Below, one piece after another: positions 25,382 through 34,996 of a stretch of 64,000 bases of DNA (position 1 is its first letter; each line of letters begins with the position of its first letter). This DNA comes from Alicyclobacillus kakegawensis NBRC 103104. Its GTDB lineage: Bacteria; Bacillota; Bacilli; Alicyclobacillales; Alicyclobacillaceae. The stretch lies in NCBI RefSeq assembly GCF_001552655.1, contig NZ_BCRP01000010.1, forward strand, positions 1 through 64,000. The letters run 5' to 3'. Below the pieces are notes generated by a model, which was given only the letters and a program-made list of their open reading frames with translations, searched no databases and was not told where the DNA came from. The position numbers and the translations under genes were made by a program.

Positions 25382-26230
25382 CTAGAGACGCGTTTCACTC
25401 ACCGGGATCCCCAGGCGTTTCTCGACAAAGTCGCGGCACACGGTCAAACTTTGCCGTGGTGTGCTGGTGGACTGGTCGATTTCAACTGTGAGCCAGCCGT
25501 CGTAGCCGATGTCCTGCAAGCACTGGATGATGGGCGTGAAGTTCAATGTGCCCAGACCGAGCTCGCAGAAGATGGGCAACGCTTCGTTCCCGGACAAGAT
25601 GGGAAACGACTCGACATCCACTTCATCGGGCGTCACATCTTTCAGATGGACGTACGCGATGCGGTCCTGATAGCGCCGGAAAATGGCTTCCGGATTCATA
25701 CCGGCTTTGGCCAAGTGCGCTGTGTCCGGGCAAAAATACACATATTTTGGATCTGTGAGTTCCATAATCACATCCAGTTCCCGCTCGTCCTGAATCTCCG
25801 TGCCCAAGTGGGGGTGCACACATGCCTGGACGCCCAGTTCCGCGCAGCGCTTCGCCGCTTCATTGATCGTCTGTGCCGCTGTCTTCAGGTCTTCCAACGG
25901 CGTACCGCCGGCCGCACGCGGGCCCTTGGGGCCAAACACAATGCGGTCGCTCCCGTTTTTCGCGAGGAATTCGGCGACACGGGTGTTGTACTCGATGACC
26001 TCCAATTGCTTAGTTTTGTCGCTGAATCGGCCGCCTCCATACAGGGCGGAGAGGACAAATCCGTACCGGTGCAGGAGTTCCTGAAACTCTTCCACTCGCT
26101 CTTCATACTGAAGCGCAATGTGGGTAAAGGTTTCGCAAGCGCGAAAGCCGAGCGAGGACGCCTCCTCTAAGCCGGTGATGAAATCTGCCCCCCAGGTGAT
26201 AAGGTGACATGAAACCTTAGGACTGGACAT
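25382..26230 (-). CDS. Sugar phosphate isomerase/epimerase family (AP endonuclease 2-like TIM barrel)
   Basis: A 282-residue xylose-isomerase-like TIM barrel. Metal and substrate residues lie in VHPHLGTEIQ, YFCPDTAHLAKAG, YVHLKDVTPDEVD and GWLTVEIDQS, as in IolE/IolI-like proteins. ATG 26230 follows GGAGGG by 7 bases. It is the third gene of an operon with two Gfo/Idh/MocA dehydrogenases, a combination used for inositol or unusual keto-sugar breakdown. Substrate unknown. Confidence 0.87.
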   Translation of the reverse strand: MSSPKVSCHLITWGADFITGLEEASSLGFRACETFTHIALQYEERVEEFQELLHRYGFVLSALYGGGRFSDKTKQLEVIEYNTRVAEFLAKNGSDRIVFGPKGPRAAGGTPLEDLKTAAQTINEAAKRCAELGVQACVHPHLGTEIQDERELDVIMELTDPKYVYFCPDTAHLAKAGMNPEAIFRRYQDRIAYVHLKDVTPDEVDVESFPILSGNEALPIFCELGLGTLNFTPIIQCLQDIGYDGWLTVEIDQSTSTPRQSLTVCRDFVEKRLGIPVSETRL

Positions 26231-26301
26231 GGCCGTTCCCTCCTGTGTCCTCACGGCGAGTCGGGAGTTGCCCGACTCGCCTCCGGTTGAATGCCCGGGG
26301 C

Positions 26302-27423
26302 CTACAGGACTCCCAGCACATCCTGGGCAATAAATGGTTCTGGACGTTCACAAGTGCTTTGCAACTCGTAGTGCTTCCCCTCATCGGATGCGATGTGAAA
26401 CCCATGCATGGCTTCGAGCACATGGTAGCCGAGGTCGCCATGCGCGCGATGCTGCTGTCCCCTTTGCAGAGACGCGGCCATTTCCGCGACGCCCAGCCCG
26501 CGGCTGTTTTCGACGAAGTCAAACAGGACCGGGATGTCGCTCCACTGGTCAGCGCCGCGTCGGCGAATCCGCACCGGACCCGCGAAATGGTTTGGATCTG
26601 GTACGCTCAAGGACCCTTCACTGCCATAAATCTCGATGCGCGGCACCTCACCGTACCACACGTCGAAACTGGTCACGAGCGTGGCGATGGCACCGCATTC
26701 AAAATCGATGACGCCAGCAATGTGCGTCGGCGTAGAGACCGGGATCCTCTCTCCGCGCCGCACCGGACTGGTGACAATCCGCTCCGGAAAGGTGATCCTC
26801 GCGGACCCGGTGACCCTGCGCATGGGCCCCAGCAGGTGAACCAACGCGGTCAGATAGTAGGGGCCCATGTCGAACATGGGGCCGCCCCCCATTTGATAAT
26901 AAAAGGCGGGATCCGGATGCCAATGCTCGTGCCCGTGGCTCAACATGAACGCCGTCGCCGCCACCGGCTCGCCAATCCATCCCTCGTCGATCAACTTGCG
27001 GCAAGTCTGCAGCCCGCCCCCGAGGAACGTGTCCGGCGCGCAACCTACGCGAAGGCCACGCGTGCGCGCGGTTTCCAGCACACTCCGAGCGGCCGCTAGA
27101 TCCACGGCCAGCGGCTTCTCCACATACACATGTTTCCCGTGTTCCAGGGCCGCCAGCGAAACCTCAGCGTGCGCTTTGGGCACTGTCAGATTGAGAACGC
27201 AATCAATCTCCTCCCGGGCCAACAGATCTGGCACCGTAAAGACGTGGGGAATGGAGAATTCCCGTGCTTTTTCTTGGGCGCGCGCCATGTCCAGGTCGGC
27301 GACCGCCACGACCTCAACCGTGGGCAACGCCTGAAGATTGGTCAGGTATACGCGGCTGATGTTCCCACAGCCGACCACGCCCACTTTCATCGGACGCAAT
27401 CCCTGAGCTACCTCTGGCATCAT
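26302..27423 (-). CDS. Gfo/Idh/MocA-family sugar oxidoreductase
   Basis: A 373-residue protein: Rossmann start [15 protein letters not shown], the family EKP motif in [15 protein letters not shown], and a C-terminal alpha/beta domain with [20 protein letters not shown], in which the conserved GG..DMG.H motif has Tyr in place of the usual His. ATG 27423 overlaps the stop of the preceding paralogue (ATGA), so translation is coupled. It probably oxidises or reduces a sugar or inositol with NAD(P). Confidence 0.88.
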   Translation of the reverse strand: MMPEVAQGLRPMKVGVVGCGNISRVYLTNLQALPTVEVVAVADLDMARAQEKAREFSIPHVFTVPDLLAREEIDCVLNLTVPKAHAEVSLAALEHGKHVYVEKPLAVDLAAARSVLETARTRGLRVGCAPDTFLGGGLQTCRKLIDEGWIGEPVAATAFMLSHGHEHWHPDPAFYYQMGGGPMFDMGPYYLTALVHLLGPMRRVTGSARITFPERIVTSPVRRGERIPVSTPTHIAGVIDFECGAIATLVTSFDVWYGEVPRIEIYGSEGSLSVPDPNHFAGPVRIRRRGADQWSDIPVLFDFVENSRGLGVAEMAASLQRGQQHRAHGDLGYHVLEAMHGFHIASDEGKHYELQSTCERPEPFIAQDVLGVL

Positions 27424-28589
27424 TCACCCACCTTTTCCCACTGGCCGCTGGCAACGGACCGTTCCACTGCCTCCAACACCTGCTGATTGCGCAGCCCGTC
27501 GACAAAATCAGGCTTTGCACCTGTGCCGCGCGCCACGCTTTGCAAGGCTTCGTAGAACAGATTGAGGAATGTGTGCTCATAGCCAATGATGTGTCCAGCC
27601 GGCCAATAGGCGCCAGCGTACGGATGGACATCCTCGGTGCAGTTAATGGTGCGAAAGCCCTGCAGCCCAGGTTCGTCGTCCGTGAGATACACCTGGAGAT
27701 TGTTCATGTTCTCCAAGTCCCAACGAATGGAGCCCTTTTCCCCATTGATTTCGAACCGGTTTCCGTTGCGGTTGCCAGCCGCAAACCGTGTCGCTTCAAA
27801 GACCCCGATGGCTCCGCTTTCGAAACGGGCGAGAAAAGCGGAGGCATCGTCAACATCGACCTCTCCCATGGCTCCCTGAGTGGTTTGGGCGTGCAGACCG
27901 CCCGTCATCTCACCCAAGGGACGCTGCTTGATGAACGTTTCCATCATACCCACAACCTCGCGGAATTCTCCGACCAAAAAGCGAGCCAAGTCGATGATGT
28001 GGGCCGCGATGTCCCCGTGCGCACCGGATCCGGTCACTTCCTTGCGCAAGCGCCAAACAAGGGGAAACTGCGGATCCATAATCCAATCCTGCAGGTAGGT
28101 GGCGCGGATATGATAAATGCGGCCAAGTCGCCCCTCGTCAATCAGCTTCTTGGCAAGTTGAACGGCCGGGGAAAATCGGTAGTTGTGGCAAATGACATTG
28201 ACCACGCCGGTTTCTTGGACCGCCTGAAGCATCCGCTGCGCCTCGTCGACACTCATGCCGAGAGGCTTTTCACATATCACGTGTTTGCCGGCTCTGGCGG
28301 CCGCGATGGCCATTTCCGCGTGCGTGTTATTGGGAGTGACAATGTCGATGACATCAATGTCGTCACGCTCTATCAGGCGGCGCCAATCGGTTTCATAGGA
28401 TTGCCACCCCAGCTGCTGGGCTGCCGCCTGCACCGCGGCCTCGTCGCGACCCGCGATCGCCTGCATCACGGGCAGGGCCTCCATATCGAAGAAAAACGGG
28501 AGGTCCCGATACGCGTGACTGTGGGCCTTGCCCATAAATTTATAACCAATCATGCCAATACGAATCTGTCGTTTTGCGGTGCTGTGCAC
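27420..28589 (-). CDS. Gfo/Idh/MocA-family sugar oxidoreductase (first gene of operon)
   Basis: A 389-residue protein with [35 protein letters not shown] and the C-domain segment [20 protein letters not shown], in which the conserved Asp and His are present. It is the first of three coupled genes (two dehydrogenases then a TIM-barrel isomerase). The divergent DUF45 gene lies 240 bases upstream. No regulator or transporter is linked. Confidence 0.88.
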   Translation of the reverse strand: MHSTAKRQIRIGMIGYKFMGKAHSHAYRDLPFFFDMEALPVMQAIAGRDEAAVQAAAQQLGWQSYETDWRRLIERDDIDVIDIVTPNNTHAEMAIAAARAGKHVICEKPLGMSVDEAQRMLQAVQETGVVNVICHNYRFSPAVQLAKKLIDEGRLGRIYHIRATYLQDWIMDPQFPLVWRLRKEVTGSGAHGDIAAHIIDLARFLVGEFREVVGMMETFIKQRPLGEMTGGLHAQTTQGAMGEVDVDDASAFLARFESGAIGVFEATRFAAGNRNGNRFEINGEKGSIRWDLENMNNLQVYLTDDEPGLQGFRTINCTEDVHPYAGAYWPAGHIIGYEHTFLNLFYEALQSVARGTGAKPDFVDGLRNQQVLEAVERSVASGQWEKVGE

Positions 28590-28829
28590 AAAACACCCCG
28601 TCCTTTCAGGAAAGAAAATCGACGCCCTCTTTCTTAATTGGCAATCGACTACGCAAATTCCTGCAAGCGCATTCGCGTTTTTCGGTCAGGTGAAGCAGAC
28701 CGTCACTTCAGCCGGCTGCAGCCCGTCATTCTCATCAGAACAACGATGGGGCCCGGGGCGTGGTGAGAACTTGCCGGACTTCCTTGGGGGCGTGTAACCT
28801 GAAGACAGTCCCTAGAAAGGAGCCACAGA

Positions 28830-29576
28830 ATGCCCGAATTTCGGTTTGACGACCGGATCGTCCAGTATGTCATTGAGCACCGGCCACGCAAGACGAAGGT
28901 AACCCTGCATGTGGATGGTGAACGCGGGGTGTACATCCGTGCTCCGCTGTCCGTTCCGGACGCTCAAGATGAATCGATGGTTGCGCGCAAGGCGGAGTGG
29001 ATTGTCCGAAAAATGGACGAGATTGAAAACAAGCTTAAATCCGTGGAGCCACACCGTTTCGAACCAGGAGAGATGTTTTGGTATCTGGGCGAGAAGTATC
29101 CTTTACATGTCATTCACGTTAGCGAGGGGAAACCGCCGGAGCTTCACTGGAACGCCCAGAGCTTCTCGTTGTATACGCCGCTCCCCGCTCGGACAGGCGT
29201 GCGTGATTTAGAGCCGGTGGCGGATACTGCTGCACTGCGGCGCCTGTTTCGCGACTGGTACATGAAAGCGGGCAGGCCTGTGATTGAAGAACGTGTAGAA
29301 ACCTTCGCCCCGGTTTACGGATGGCCGAAACGAATCATCTTGAAGGAGCAAAAATCGCGCTGGGGCAGTTGTTCGTCAGATGGAACCATACGACTTAATT
29401 GGCACATATTGATGGCGCCCATGGCCATCATAGATTACCTTATCGTGCACGAACTGGCACACCTTCGACACCGCAATCACGCGCGGCCATTTTGGGATGC
29501 TGTCGCCCGCACCATCCCAGATTACCCAGAGCGGCGCAGATGGCTGAGAGACAACGGTCACAGATTCAAACTGTGA
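28830..29576 (+). CDS. YgjP-like (DUF45) M48-type metallopeptidase domain protein
   Basis: A 248-residue protein. LIVHELAHLRHRNHARPFWD carries the HExxH zinc motif with a nearby third His, preceded by the DUF45 signature KSRWGSCSSDGTIRLNWHIL. The ATG at 28830 follows AAAGGAG (about 8 bases). Such proteins are found in restriction and housekeeping contexts; the substrate is unknown. It converges with the DMT gene, with only 9 bases between. Confidence 0.88.
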   Translation: MPEFRFDDRIVQYVIEHRPRKTKVTLHVDGERGVYIRAPLSVPDAQDESMVARKAEWIVRKMDEIENKLKSVEPHRFEPGEMFWYLGEKYPLHVIHVSEGKPPELHWNAQSFSLYTPLPARTGVRDLEPVADTAALRRLFRDWYMKAGRPVIEERVETFAPVYGWPKRIILKEQKSRWGSCSSDGTIRLNWHILMAPMAIIDYLIVHELAHLRHRNHARPFWDAVARTIPDYPERRRWLRDNGHRFKL

Positions 29577-29585
29577 CAGCGTGCA

Positions 29586-30485
29586 TCATCCGCCGCGGAC
29601 GACCATCCAAACTCCCAGTACAGTCAAAGGCGTATACACAAACGTCAACCACGTTTTGTCTTCCAAGCTGCGAAACCACAGCGACGACAGGATGACCAGC
29701 ACCACCGGCTGAATACCGACAATCGTGGCCACCACGCTCACCGGCGCGAAATCCACAGCTGCGTAAAAGGTCAGGACCGCGGCGGCCGAGGTGATGGAAG
29801 ACGCCAAGGTGTAGGGACTGCGCACAGATACGTAAAAGCGCGTGTACGCCCTGAGCCTTCCTTTCCCCGCCAGGTAGGCCACATAGGCCGCCGCAGCTAC
29901 AGTCAGATCGATGGCGGCCGCCCATAGGGCGTCTCCCGCATCCATACCGAGCTTGCGCCAGGTATGACCCACCCCTTCAAACACAGCGGCAGCCAATCCG
30001 AGGACGACACCCTCCAGCACACGGGTCCGAAAGACCGCCCGAGTGTCCCGCCGGCTCCGCTCCACCAGCAGCAAGCCGACACCGGACAACATCATGAAGA
30101 TGCCCAACCATTCCTCAATTTTGAGCGGTTCATGCAAAAAGACCACCGCAGTCATGATGGTGACGATGGGAGAGAGAGATTTCACCACCACGCTGCGCGT
30201 GGCCCCTAAGCGCACCATCGACGCAAACAGAGCTGTCCGGCCCAAAAATGTTCCACACAACCCAGACAGAGCCATGAAACCGATGTGCGGCCAAGGCCAT
30301 ACCCAAGCAGAAGGCTCAAGCGATATACGGACACCAGAGGCTGCGAGCAGCACAAGCGAGGAAAGGCAGAGAACGGGCAAAACCCCGTTGTCACAGGTTT
30401 CGCCGCGGCGCTGAGCGACATGCAGCAACAGATAAGACAGAGAATACAACACGCTCGACAGCAGAGCGGTCCATTGGCCGACCAC
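29586..30485 (-). CDS. EamA-family DMT transporter
   Basis: A 299-residue, ten-helix permease of two EamA repeats (VVKSLSPIVTIMTAVVFLHEPLKIEE ends the first, VATIVGIQPVVLVILSSLWF lies in the second). GTG 30485 is chosen because GGAGGGGAGGGGG lies just upstream; a frame from 30605 adds a non-hydrophobic leader through the next intergenic region. It has no riboswitch, unlike the DMT gene at 10393. Substrate unknown. Confidence 0.8.
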   Translation of the reverse strand: MVGQWTALLSSVLYSLSYLLLHVAQRRGETCDNGVLPVLCLSSLVLLAASGVRISLEPSAWVWPWPHIGFMALSGLCGTFLGRTALFASMVRLGATRSVVVKSLSPIVTIMTAVVFLHEPLKIEEWLGIFMMLSGVGLLLVERSRRDTRAVFRTRVLEGVVLGLAAAVFEGVGHTWRKLGMDAGDALWAAAIDLTVAAAAYVAYLAGKGRLRAYTRFYVSVRSPYTLASSITSAAAVLTFYAAVDFAPVSVVATIVGIQPVVLVILSSLWFRSLEDKTWLTFVYTPLTVLGVWMVVRGG

Positions 30486-30635
30486 AGTGCCCCCTCCCCT
30501 CCTCGCAGCCACCCAGTGTCCTGGGACAACTACGAACAACCCTATGGGAGGCAGCGCAAAAATATGACTCCTACACCAGAGGCATCGGCTTGGTGTCGGT
30601 CTCACCCGGTACCGGGGAGAAGCCCGCAGATGCTC

Positions 30636-30725
30636 TCATCGGCGGCCGGCGTTCATCCAAAATCCCCAGAGCACAAACACCACAAGCAGAACCACTGTGG
30701 GCAGCCAGACGTAGATCGGAGCCAC
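30636..30725 (-). CDS. 29-residue single-helix membrane protein, unknown
   Basis: GTG 30725 follows GAGGAGG by 9 bases and opens MAPIYVWLPTVVLLVVFVLW, ending GFWMNAGRR and TGA. One strong hydrophobic helix has a basic C-terminal end, as in the tiny accessory subunits of respiratory or transport complexes. No neighbour reveals a partner. A good ribosome site and perfect size for a membrane helix support it being real. Confidence 0.5.
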   Translation of the reverse strand: MAPIYVWLPTVVLLVVFVLWGFWMNAGRR

Positions 30726-30909
30726 GGTATGTATCCTCCTCAAACGGGATTGAACACCGTTAAATTAGGAACTCAAACGCAGGCGGACAGAACGGACAAA
30801 ATTCCTTGAAACTTCTATTTTCAAGACTATACTAACGCGCCCCTCCACGAAACTCAATCCCGTTGCGTGGCAAACGCAAAAACACTCCCCTGGATGGAGG
30901 CGTTGTCAC

Positions 30910-31680
30910 CTAGCGGGACGACTTCTGGTACAGAAATGGGGCGACGTTGACGAGACCGTATCGATGGCTCTGTAGGAACTGCTCGGTCGACCCGACAAAC
31001 AGAATGCCTCCGGGCGCCAGCGCGTCCGCGAGCTTTGTGATAACCCGGTCCTTTCCTTCCTCGGTAAAATAAATCAACACGTTTCGACATACGATGAGAT
31101 GAAAAGGCGCCCCCGGCGGAAGCGCATCGCTGAACAGGTCGTGCTGCAGAAACCCGATGTGTCTCTGCAGGCGCGGCTGGATGCGCCAACTGCCTCCAGG
31201 TTGAGGCACAAAATATCGATTCCGCTCGGAGTCCGGCAACGACCGCAGTTGATGCAGGCGATAGACGCCGTCCTGGGCAGCGGCGAGAGCAGACTCATCA
31301 ATATCGGTGGCAAGAATGCGGTAGGAGACCCCATGCTGCTCAAACAGGATAGCCAGTGTATACGGCTCTTCACCAGTCGCACACGCGGAGCTCCAGACGC
31401 GCACAGGTGCCACTTGCAGCCTCTCAATCCATGGCCACAGCGCCCGCCAGCGCTCTGGATTGCGAAAAAACTCGGATACGTTGATCGTGATCTTGTCCAA
31501 AAATGCCTGACGCAGTTTTGCATCTTGTGTTACGGCCTCGGCCAACGCGTTCAAATTGGGATAGTGATGACGGATTTGGAAAGAGCGAATCCGCCGCTCC
31601 AGTTGAGGTCGTTTATAGAAGGTTAAATCGAGGCCAAGCCGTTTGCGAAACGCATGCATGAATGCGTCGAAGTCGTCCAT
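30910..31680 (-). CDS. cheR: Chemotaxis protein methyltransferase CheR
   Basis: A 256-residue CheR. Helical N-domain (DFDAFMHAFRKRLGLDLTFYK, RRIRSFQIRHH), then the SAM domain with VWSSACATGEEPYTLAI (motif I), ILATDIDESALAAAQ and FHLIVCRNVLIYFTEE, the CheR signature. It methylates glutamates on chemoreceptors. In Bacillus cheR is also near ndk and the menaquinone genes. No other chemotaxis gene is in the window. Its start is 33 bases from the divergent patatin gene. Confidence 0.95.
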   Translation of the reverse strand: MDDFDAFMHAFRKRLGLDLTFYKRPQLERRIRSFQIRHHYPNLNALAEAVTQDAKLRQAFLDKITINVSEFFRNPERWRALWPWIERLQVAPVRVWSSACATGEEPYTLAILFEQHGVSYRILATDIDESALAAAQDGVYRLHQLRSLPDSERNRYFVPQPGGSWRIQPRLQRHIGFLQHDLFSDALPPGAPFHLIVCRNVLIYFTEEGKDRVITKLADALAPGGILFVGSTEQFLQSHRYGLVNVAPFLYQKSSR

Positions 31681-31713
31681 AGGTGTCCCCTTGCTCCTGG
31701 AGGTGAGCCCCTC

Positions 31714-32709
31714 GTGATCCCCACATCGGAACTACCCTTCCGAATTGGTGTAGCCCTAAGCGGAGGAACCCTCAAAGCTGCCGCTCATGCTGGCGCCTTG
31801 GAGGCTCTTCGCGACCTGGGCGTGTCTCCCGCCATGGTAGCAGGAACCAGCGCCGGGGCCGTGGTGGCCGCCTTGTTCGCCCATGGCTACACTCGCACAG
31901 ATTACCTGGACCTTATTCGACACTTTCCGGGAATTTCCCTGCTTGATTATGGGCTGCCATGGTCCCTGCGCGTCTCTCGGTTTTTCCGCCTGCCCATCCA
32001 TCTATCGTATCGGCTGCGCTGGATGAGATGGCCCGGAGGGCTGGTCCGCGGTCAGACCCTGCAGCGTTATTTCCGCAAGACCCTATCTGGACGCAAGCCC
32101 GGCACCCCCTTTTTCGCCCTTGCCACCGATTTGGTCAGCGGCGATCCGGTCGTGTTCTCCAACTATCCGCCCGCCCTGGCCTCAGGACGGGCCCTGCCCG
32201 CGTCGCCGATTGACCAGTGCCTGCTCGCCAGCTGTGCATTGCCTGGCATATTTCGCCCCGTCTACCGAGACAACCGGGTGCTGGTCGACGGGGCGATGCG
32301 CCACTATGTACCTGTGTATGTGCTGCGAGAAATGGGGTGCCAAAAAATCATCGTGGTTAACCTGCATACGTTGGACAGAGACTGGCAGCCCCGCCACCTG
32401 GTGGACGTCCTTTGCCGCTCGTTCGATGTGCTTTTGCGGGAGACCATAGAGGATGACGTGGGCGGAGACGATGTCTATGTCGTGGAGCCATGCCTACAGG
32501 GCATGAATTGGACCTCGCTGCGACGACTGGAGGACAGTTTTTACGCCGGATACGAAGCCGTCATATCAAACAAGCAGCGTCTACTCGCCTGGATTCACGA
32601 CGGTCCCCCCATCCACCGACGACCGCCGCTGCAGGTGCGCAGGCCTTCGGAAACCCCGCCGGGAATGACGAGAAAGAAGCCAACCAATCGAAAGACCTCT
32701 GCCCCATGA
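31714..32709 (+). CDS. Patatin-like phospholipase family protein (RssA-like)
   Basis: A 331-residue serine acyl hydrolase. Oxyanion loop GVALSGGTLKAAAHAGAL, nucleophile elbow GTSAG at about 48, and catalytic Asp in VDGAMRHYVP. GTG 31714 is used because GGAGGTGAG is 7 bases upstream; the frame runs back to 31654 inside cheR without a ribosome site. Basic, Pro-rich C-terminus. It opposes the surrounding minus-strand core, so it is probably a later insertion between cheR and ndk. Confidence 0.87.
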   Translation: MIPTSELPFRIGVALSGGTLKAAAHAGALEALRDLGVSPAMVAGTSAGAVVAALFAHGYTRTDYLDLIRHFPGISLLDYGLPWSLRVSRFFRLPIHLSYRLRWMRWPGGLVRGQTLQRYFRKTLSGRKPGTPFFALATDLVSGDPVVFSNYPPALASGRALPASPIDQCLLASCALPGIFRPVYRDNRVLVDGAMRHYVPVYVLREMGCQKIIVVNLHTLDRDWQPRHLVDVLCRSFDVLLRETIEDDVGGDDVYVVEPCLQGMNWTSLRRLEDSFYAGYEAVISNKQRLLAWIHDGPPIHRRPPLQVRRPSETPPGMTRKKPTNRKTSAP

Positions 32710-32776
32710 GGGGACAGAGGCCATTCCCGAGGCAGCGCCTCGATTGGCGATGCGCGCAGTCAAACTCAACCGCCGC

Positions 32777-33226
32777 CTAGGCCAACCAAACGTCCACGGC
32801 GCGCTCGTACGCCAGCGTGCCCTCTGGGAACCACAGCCTGATCTCTCGGTCTGCACTCTCCGGAGAATCGGAACCGTGAATCACGTTCATGGCGATGGTG
32901 AGTCCATAGTCGCCACGAATCGTTCCAGGTGCCGCCTCCGCGGGATTGGTTTTTCCCATCATGCCGCGAACGATATGGATGGCTCCTTCTCCTTCCCAGA
33001 CCATCGCGAACACGGGCGAGGAGGTGATGAATGTTACCAAGTCCTGAAAGAACGGGCGTTCACGGTGCTCCGCGTAATGCTGTTCAGCCAGTTCGCGGCT
33101 CACGGACAACAACTTTGCCGCCCGCAGTTTGAGCCCTTTACGCTCAAAACGAGCGACAATCTCGCCCACCAAGCCCCGCTGCACGCCATCTGGTTTTACC
33201 ATCACAAACGTCAATTCTGTTGCCAT
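32777..33226 (-). CDS. ndk: Nucleoside-diphosphate kinase
   Basis: A 149-residue Ndk. [12 protein letters not shown] opens it, [13 protein letters not shown] follows, and the phosphohistidine is in [18 protein letters not shown]. It transfers the gamma-phosphate of NTPs to NDPs in the cytoplasm. ATG 33226 follows AAGGGAG; the open frame back to 33331 overlaps hepT and is not used. Gene order hepT-ndk-cheR is as in Bacillus. Confidence 0.97.
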   Translation of the reverse strand: MATELTFVMVKPDGVQRGLVGEIVARFERKGLKLRAAKLLSVSRELAEQHYAEHRERPFFQDLVTFITSSPVFAMVWEGEGAIHIVRGMMGKTNPAEAAPGTIRGDYGLTIAMNVIHGSDSPESADREIRLWFPEGTLAYERAVDVWLA

Positions 33227-33299
33227 GTCCGTACTCCCTTCCGTGTTGTACGCGCCCCATTTTACGGGAAGGCGGACGATGTCTGCAAGCTTCCGACAC

Positions 33300-34268
33300 C
33301 TAATAAACGCGCTGGTTGACAAACTCGGCAATGATGCGCAGTTGCCCCACCACCTTATCGGCTGGCAGCAAATCCAATTCGGCCACCGCCTTGTCCAAAT
33401 ACCTCTCTGCCAGCGACCTGGCGTAGTCCAGTGAATTCGAAGAACGAATCAGGTGAACAGCTCTCTCCACGTCACTCGCGTCCATTTCGGTATGTACCAA
33501 GCTGCGCAATTCCTGCGCATAAGGACCGGCCGCCAGTGCATGCAAAGTGGGCAGCGTCAGGTTTCCCTGCCGCAAATCGCCACCCACCGGTTTGCCCACC
33601 ACCTCGGCATCGCCAATAAAATCCAGCAAATCATCTATGATCTGAAATGACATGCCTGTGTAATGACCAAACCTGCGTGCCGCGCGGACGGTCGTCTCAT
33701 CGCACCCGCCTACGCGGGCTCCGACCGCGCAGCTCACCGAGATCAACAGCGCTGTTTTCCGTTCCACGCGGCGCAAATACGACCGCAACGATTGATGCCA
33801 ATTATAAAAATCTCGGATTTGGTCAATTTCTCCCTCACACATACGAACCATAGCCAGAGACATCTCTTCATGAACCGCGGGAATGTCAATGGTGGTCAGC
33901 AGTTGAATCGCACGGGCGAACAAAAAATCGCCCGTGTACATGGCTGGACGGTTCCCAAACCGAGCTCGCACAGTCGGCCTTCCCCTGCGCACGTCCGATT
34001 CATCGACCACATCGTCGTGCACCAGAGAGGCCATATGTACCAATTCGAGAGCGGCCGCCGCGCGGTATACCTTCTCGTCCGGACGTCGGCCGCCAAGTCG
34101 GCTGCACATCAGGGCAAACAGCGGCCGGATTCGCTTTCCGCCGGCCTCCAGGAGTTGCCTTGCCGATTGAGTCATCGCTGGATTGGCGGACGCCACGGCT
34201 TCGATGAGGCAACGTTCAACGCAACGCAAATCGTTCTCGTACACCCGATAGACCGAGTGAAACTCCAT
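33300..34268 (-). CDS. hepT: Heptaprenyl diphosphate synthase component II
   Basis: A 322-residue polyprenyl synthase. First Asp-rich motif in [18 protein letters not shown], second in [28 protein letters not shown] near the N-terminus. With HepS it makes the C35 side chain of menaquinone. It starts 2 bases after menG. Identity as HepT is by position between menG and ndk and by the adjacent component I gene. Confidence 0.95.
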   Translation of the reverse strand: MEFHSVYRVYENDLRCVERCLIEAVASANPAMTQSARQLLEAGGKRIRPLFALMCSRLGGRRPDEKVYRAAAALELVHMASLVHDDVVDESDVRRGRPTVRARFGNRPAMYTGDFLFARAIQLLTTIDIPAVHEEMSLAMVRMCEGEIDQIRDFYNWHQSLRSYLRRVERKTALLISVSCAVGARVGGCDETTVRAARRFGHYTGMSFQIIDDLLDFIGDAEVVGKPVGGDLRQGNLTLPTLHALAAGPYAQELRSLVHTEMDASDVERAVHLIRSSNSLDYARSLAERYLDKAVAELDLLPADKVVGQLRIIAEFVNQRVY

Positions 34269-34270
34269 GC

Positions 34271-34996
34271 TTAGCCTCCTGCCTTACGGCCGAGATGGAG
34301 GGCCGCTACGCCGCCTGTCAACGGATAACTTCGCACTTGTTCAAGCCCGACTTCGCGAAATATCTGTTCCAACTGGCGGCGATCCGGAAAATCAACCAAG
34401 GACTCGGGCAGCCACGCGTATGGCGCCCTTTTCCCCACTGCCAGCGCACCAATCCAGGGTAGAATCCGGTTAAAATAAAAGTAATACAGCGATCGCCACA
34501 CCGGCCACTCCGGCTTGGACAACTCCAGGCTTACAACCCAGCCCCCCGGCCGCACGACGCGCGTCATTTCCGCCAGGACCTGGCGGACATCCGGCACATT
34601 GCGTAAAGCGAAGCCAATCGTCGCCGCATCAAACGTATCTTGCGCAAACGGCAACGCCATCGCATCCCCTTGCACAAGCCGTGTCCGACGGGCCAGGTCA
34701 GAGTGGCGGCGCAGCTTGTCCTCAGCGACATCCAACATTTCCTGACAAAAGTCGATGCCGACCACTTCACCCTGCTCCCCGACCGCCCGCGCCAAGGACA
34801 GCGTCCAATCGCCGGTTCCGCATGCGACGTCCAAAGCGCGGCTGCCAGGCTCAAGCTTCAGGTGCTTCATGGCGAAGCGCCGCCACCCCTTGTGCTGCGA
34901 AAAGCTGAGCACCGTATTCATCATGTCGTATCTGCGCGCGATCTGGGCAAATACATCGTGCACGTACCGCGCTTTATCCGTCCGCACAGCCATCAT
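34271..34996 (-). CDS. menG: Demethylmenaquinone methyltransferase
   Basis: A 241-residue UbiE/MenG enzyme. The family start YVHDVFAQIARRYDMMNTVL, ALDVACGTGDWTLSLA (motif I), FDAATIGFALRNVPD and GGWVVSLELSKPEWP are present. It methylates demethylmenaquinone, the last step of menaquinone synthesis. ATG 34996 (or 34993) overlaps the hepS stop as ATGA. Confidence 0.96.
   Translation of the reverse strand: MMAVRTDKARYVHDVFAQIARRYDMMNTVLSFSQHKGWRRFAMKHLKLEPGSRALDVACGTGDWTLSLARAVGEQGEVVGIDFCQEMLDVAEDKLRRHSDLARRTRLVQGDAMALPFAQDTFDAATIGFALRNVPDVRQVLAEMTRVVRPGGWVVSLELSKPEWPVWRSLYYFYFNRILPWIGALAVGKRAPYAWLPESLVDFPDRRQLEQIFREVGLEQVRSYPLTGGVAALHLGRKAGG

Noticed and set aside
25286-26170. Plus-strand ORF of 294 residues
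   Set aside because: Antisense of the sugar isomerase, no family features.
27540-28637. Plus-strand ORF of 365 residues
   Set aside because: Antisense of the Gfo/Idh/MocA gene at 27420-28589, which keeps its family motifs; a GC-skewed shadow frame.
28655-28680. Possible cre site (TGCAAGCGCATTCG) before the sugar operon
   Set aside because: At least three mismatches to the cre consensus, including the conserved T after the centre and the final A.
32696-32743. Hairpins between patatin and ndk as strong terminators
   Set aside because: Stable stems are seen (CCTCTG/CAGAGG overlapping the patatin stop, GAGGC/GCCTC) but neither is followed by a clear T run, so I did not list them.
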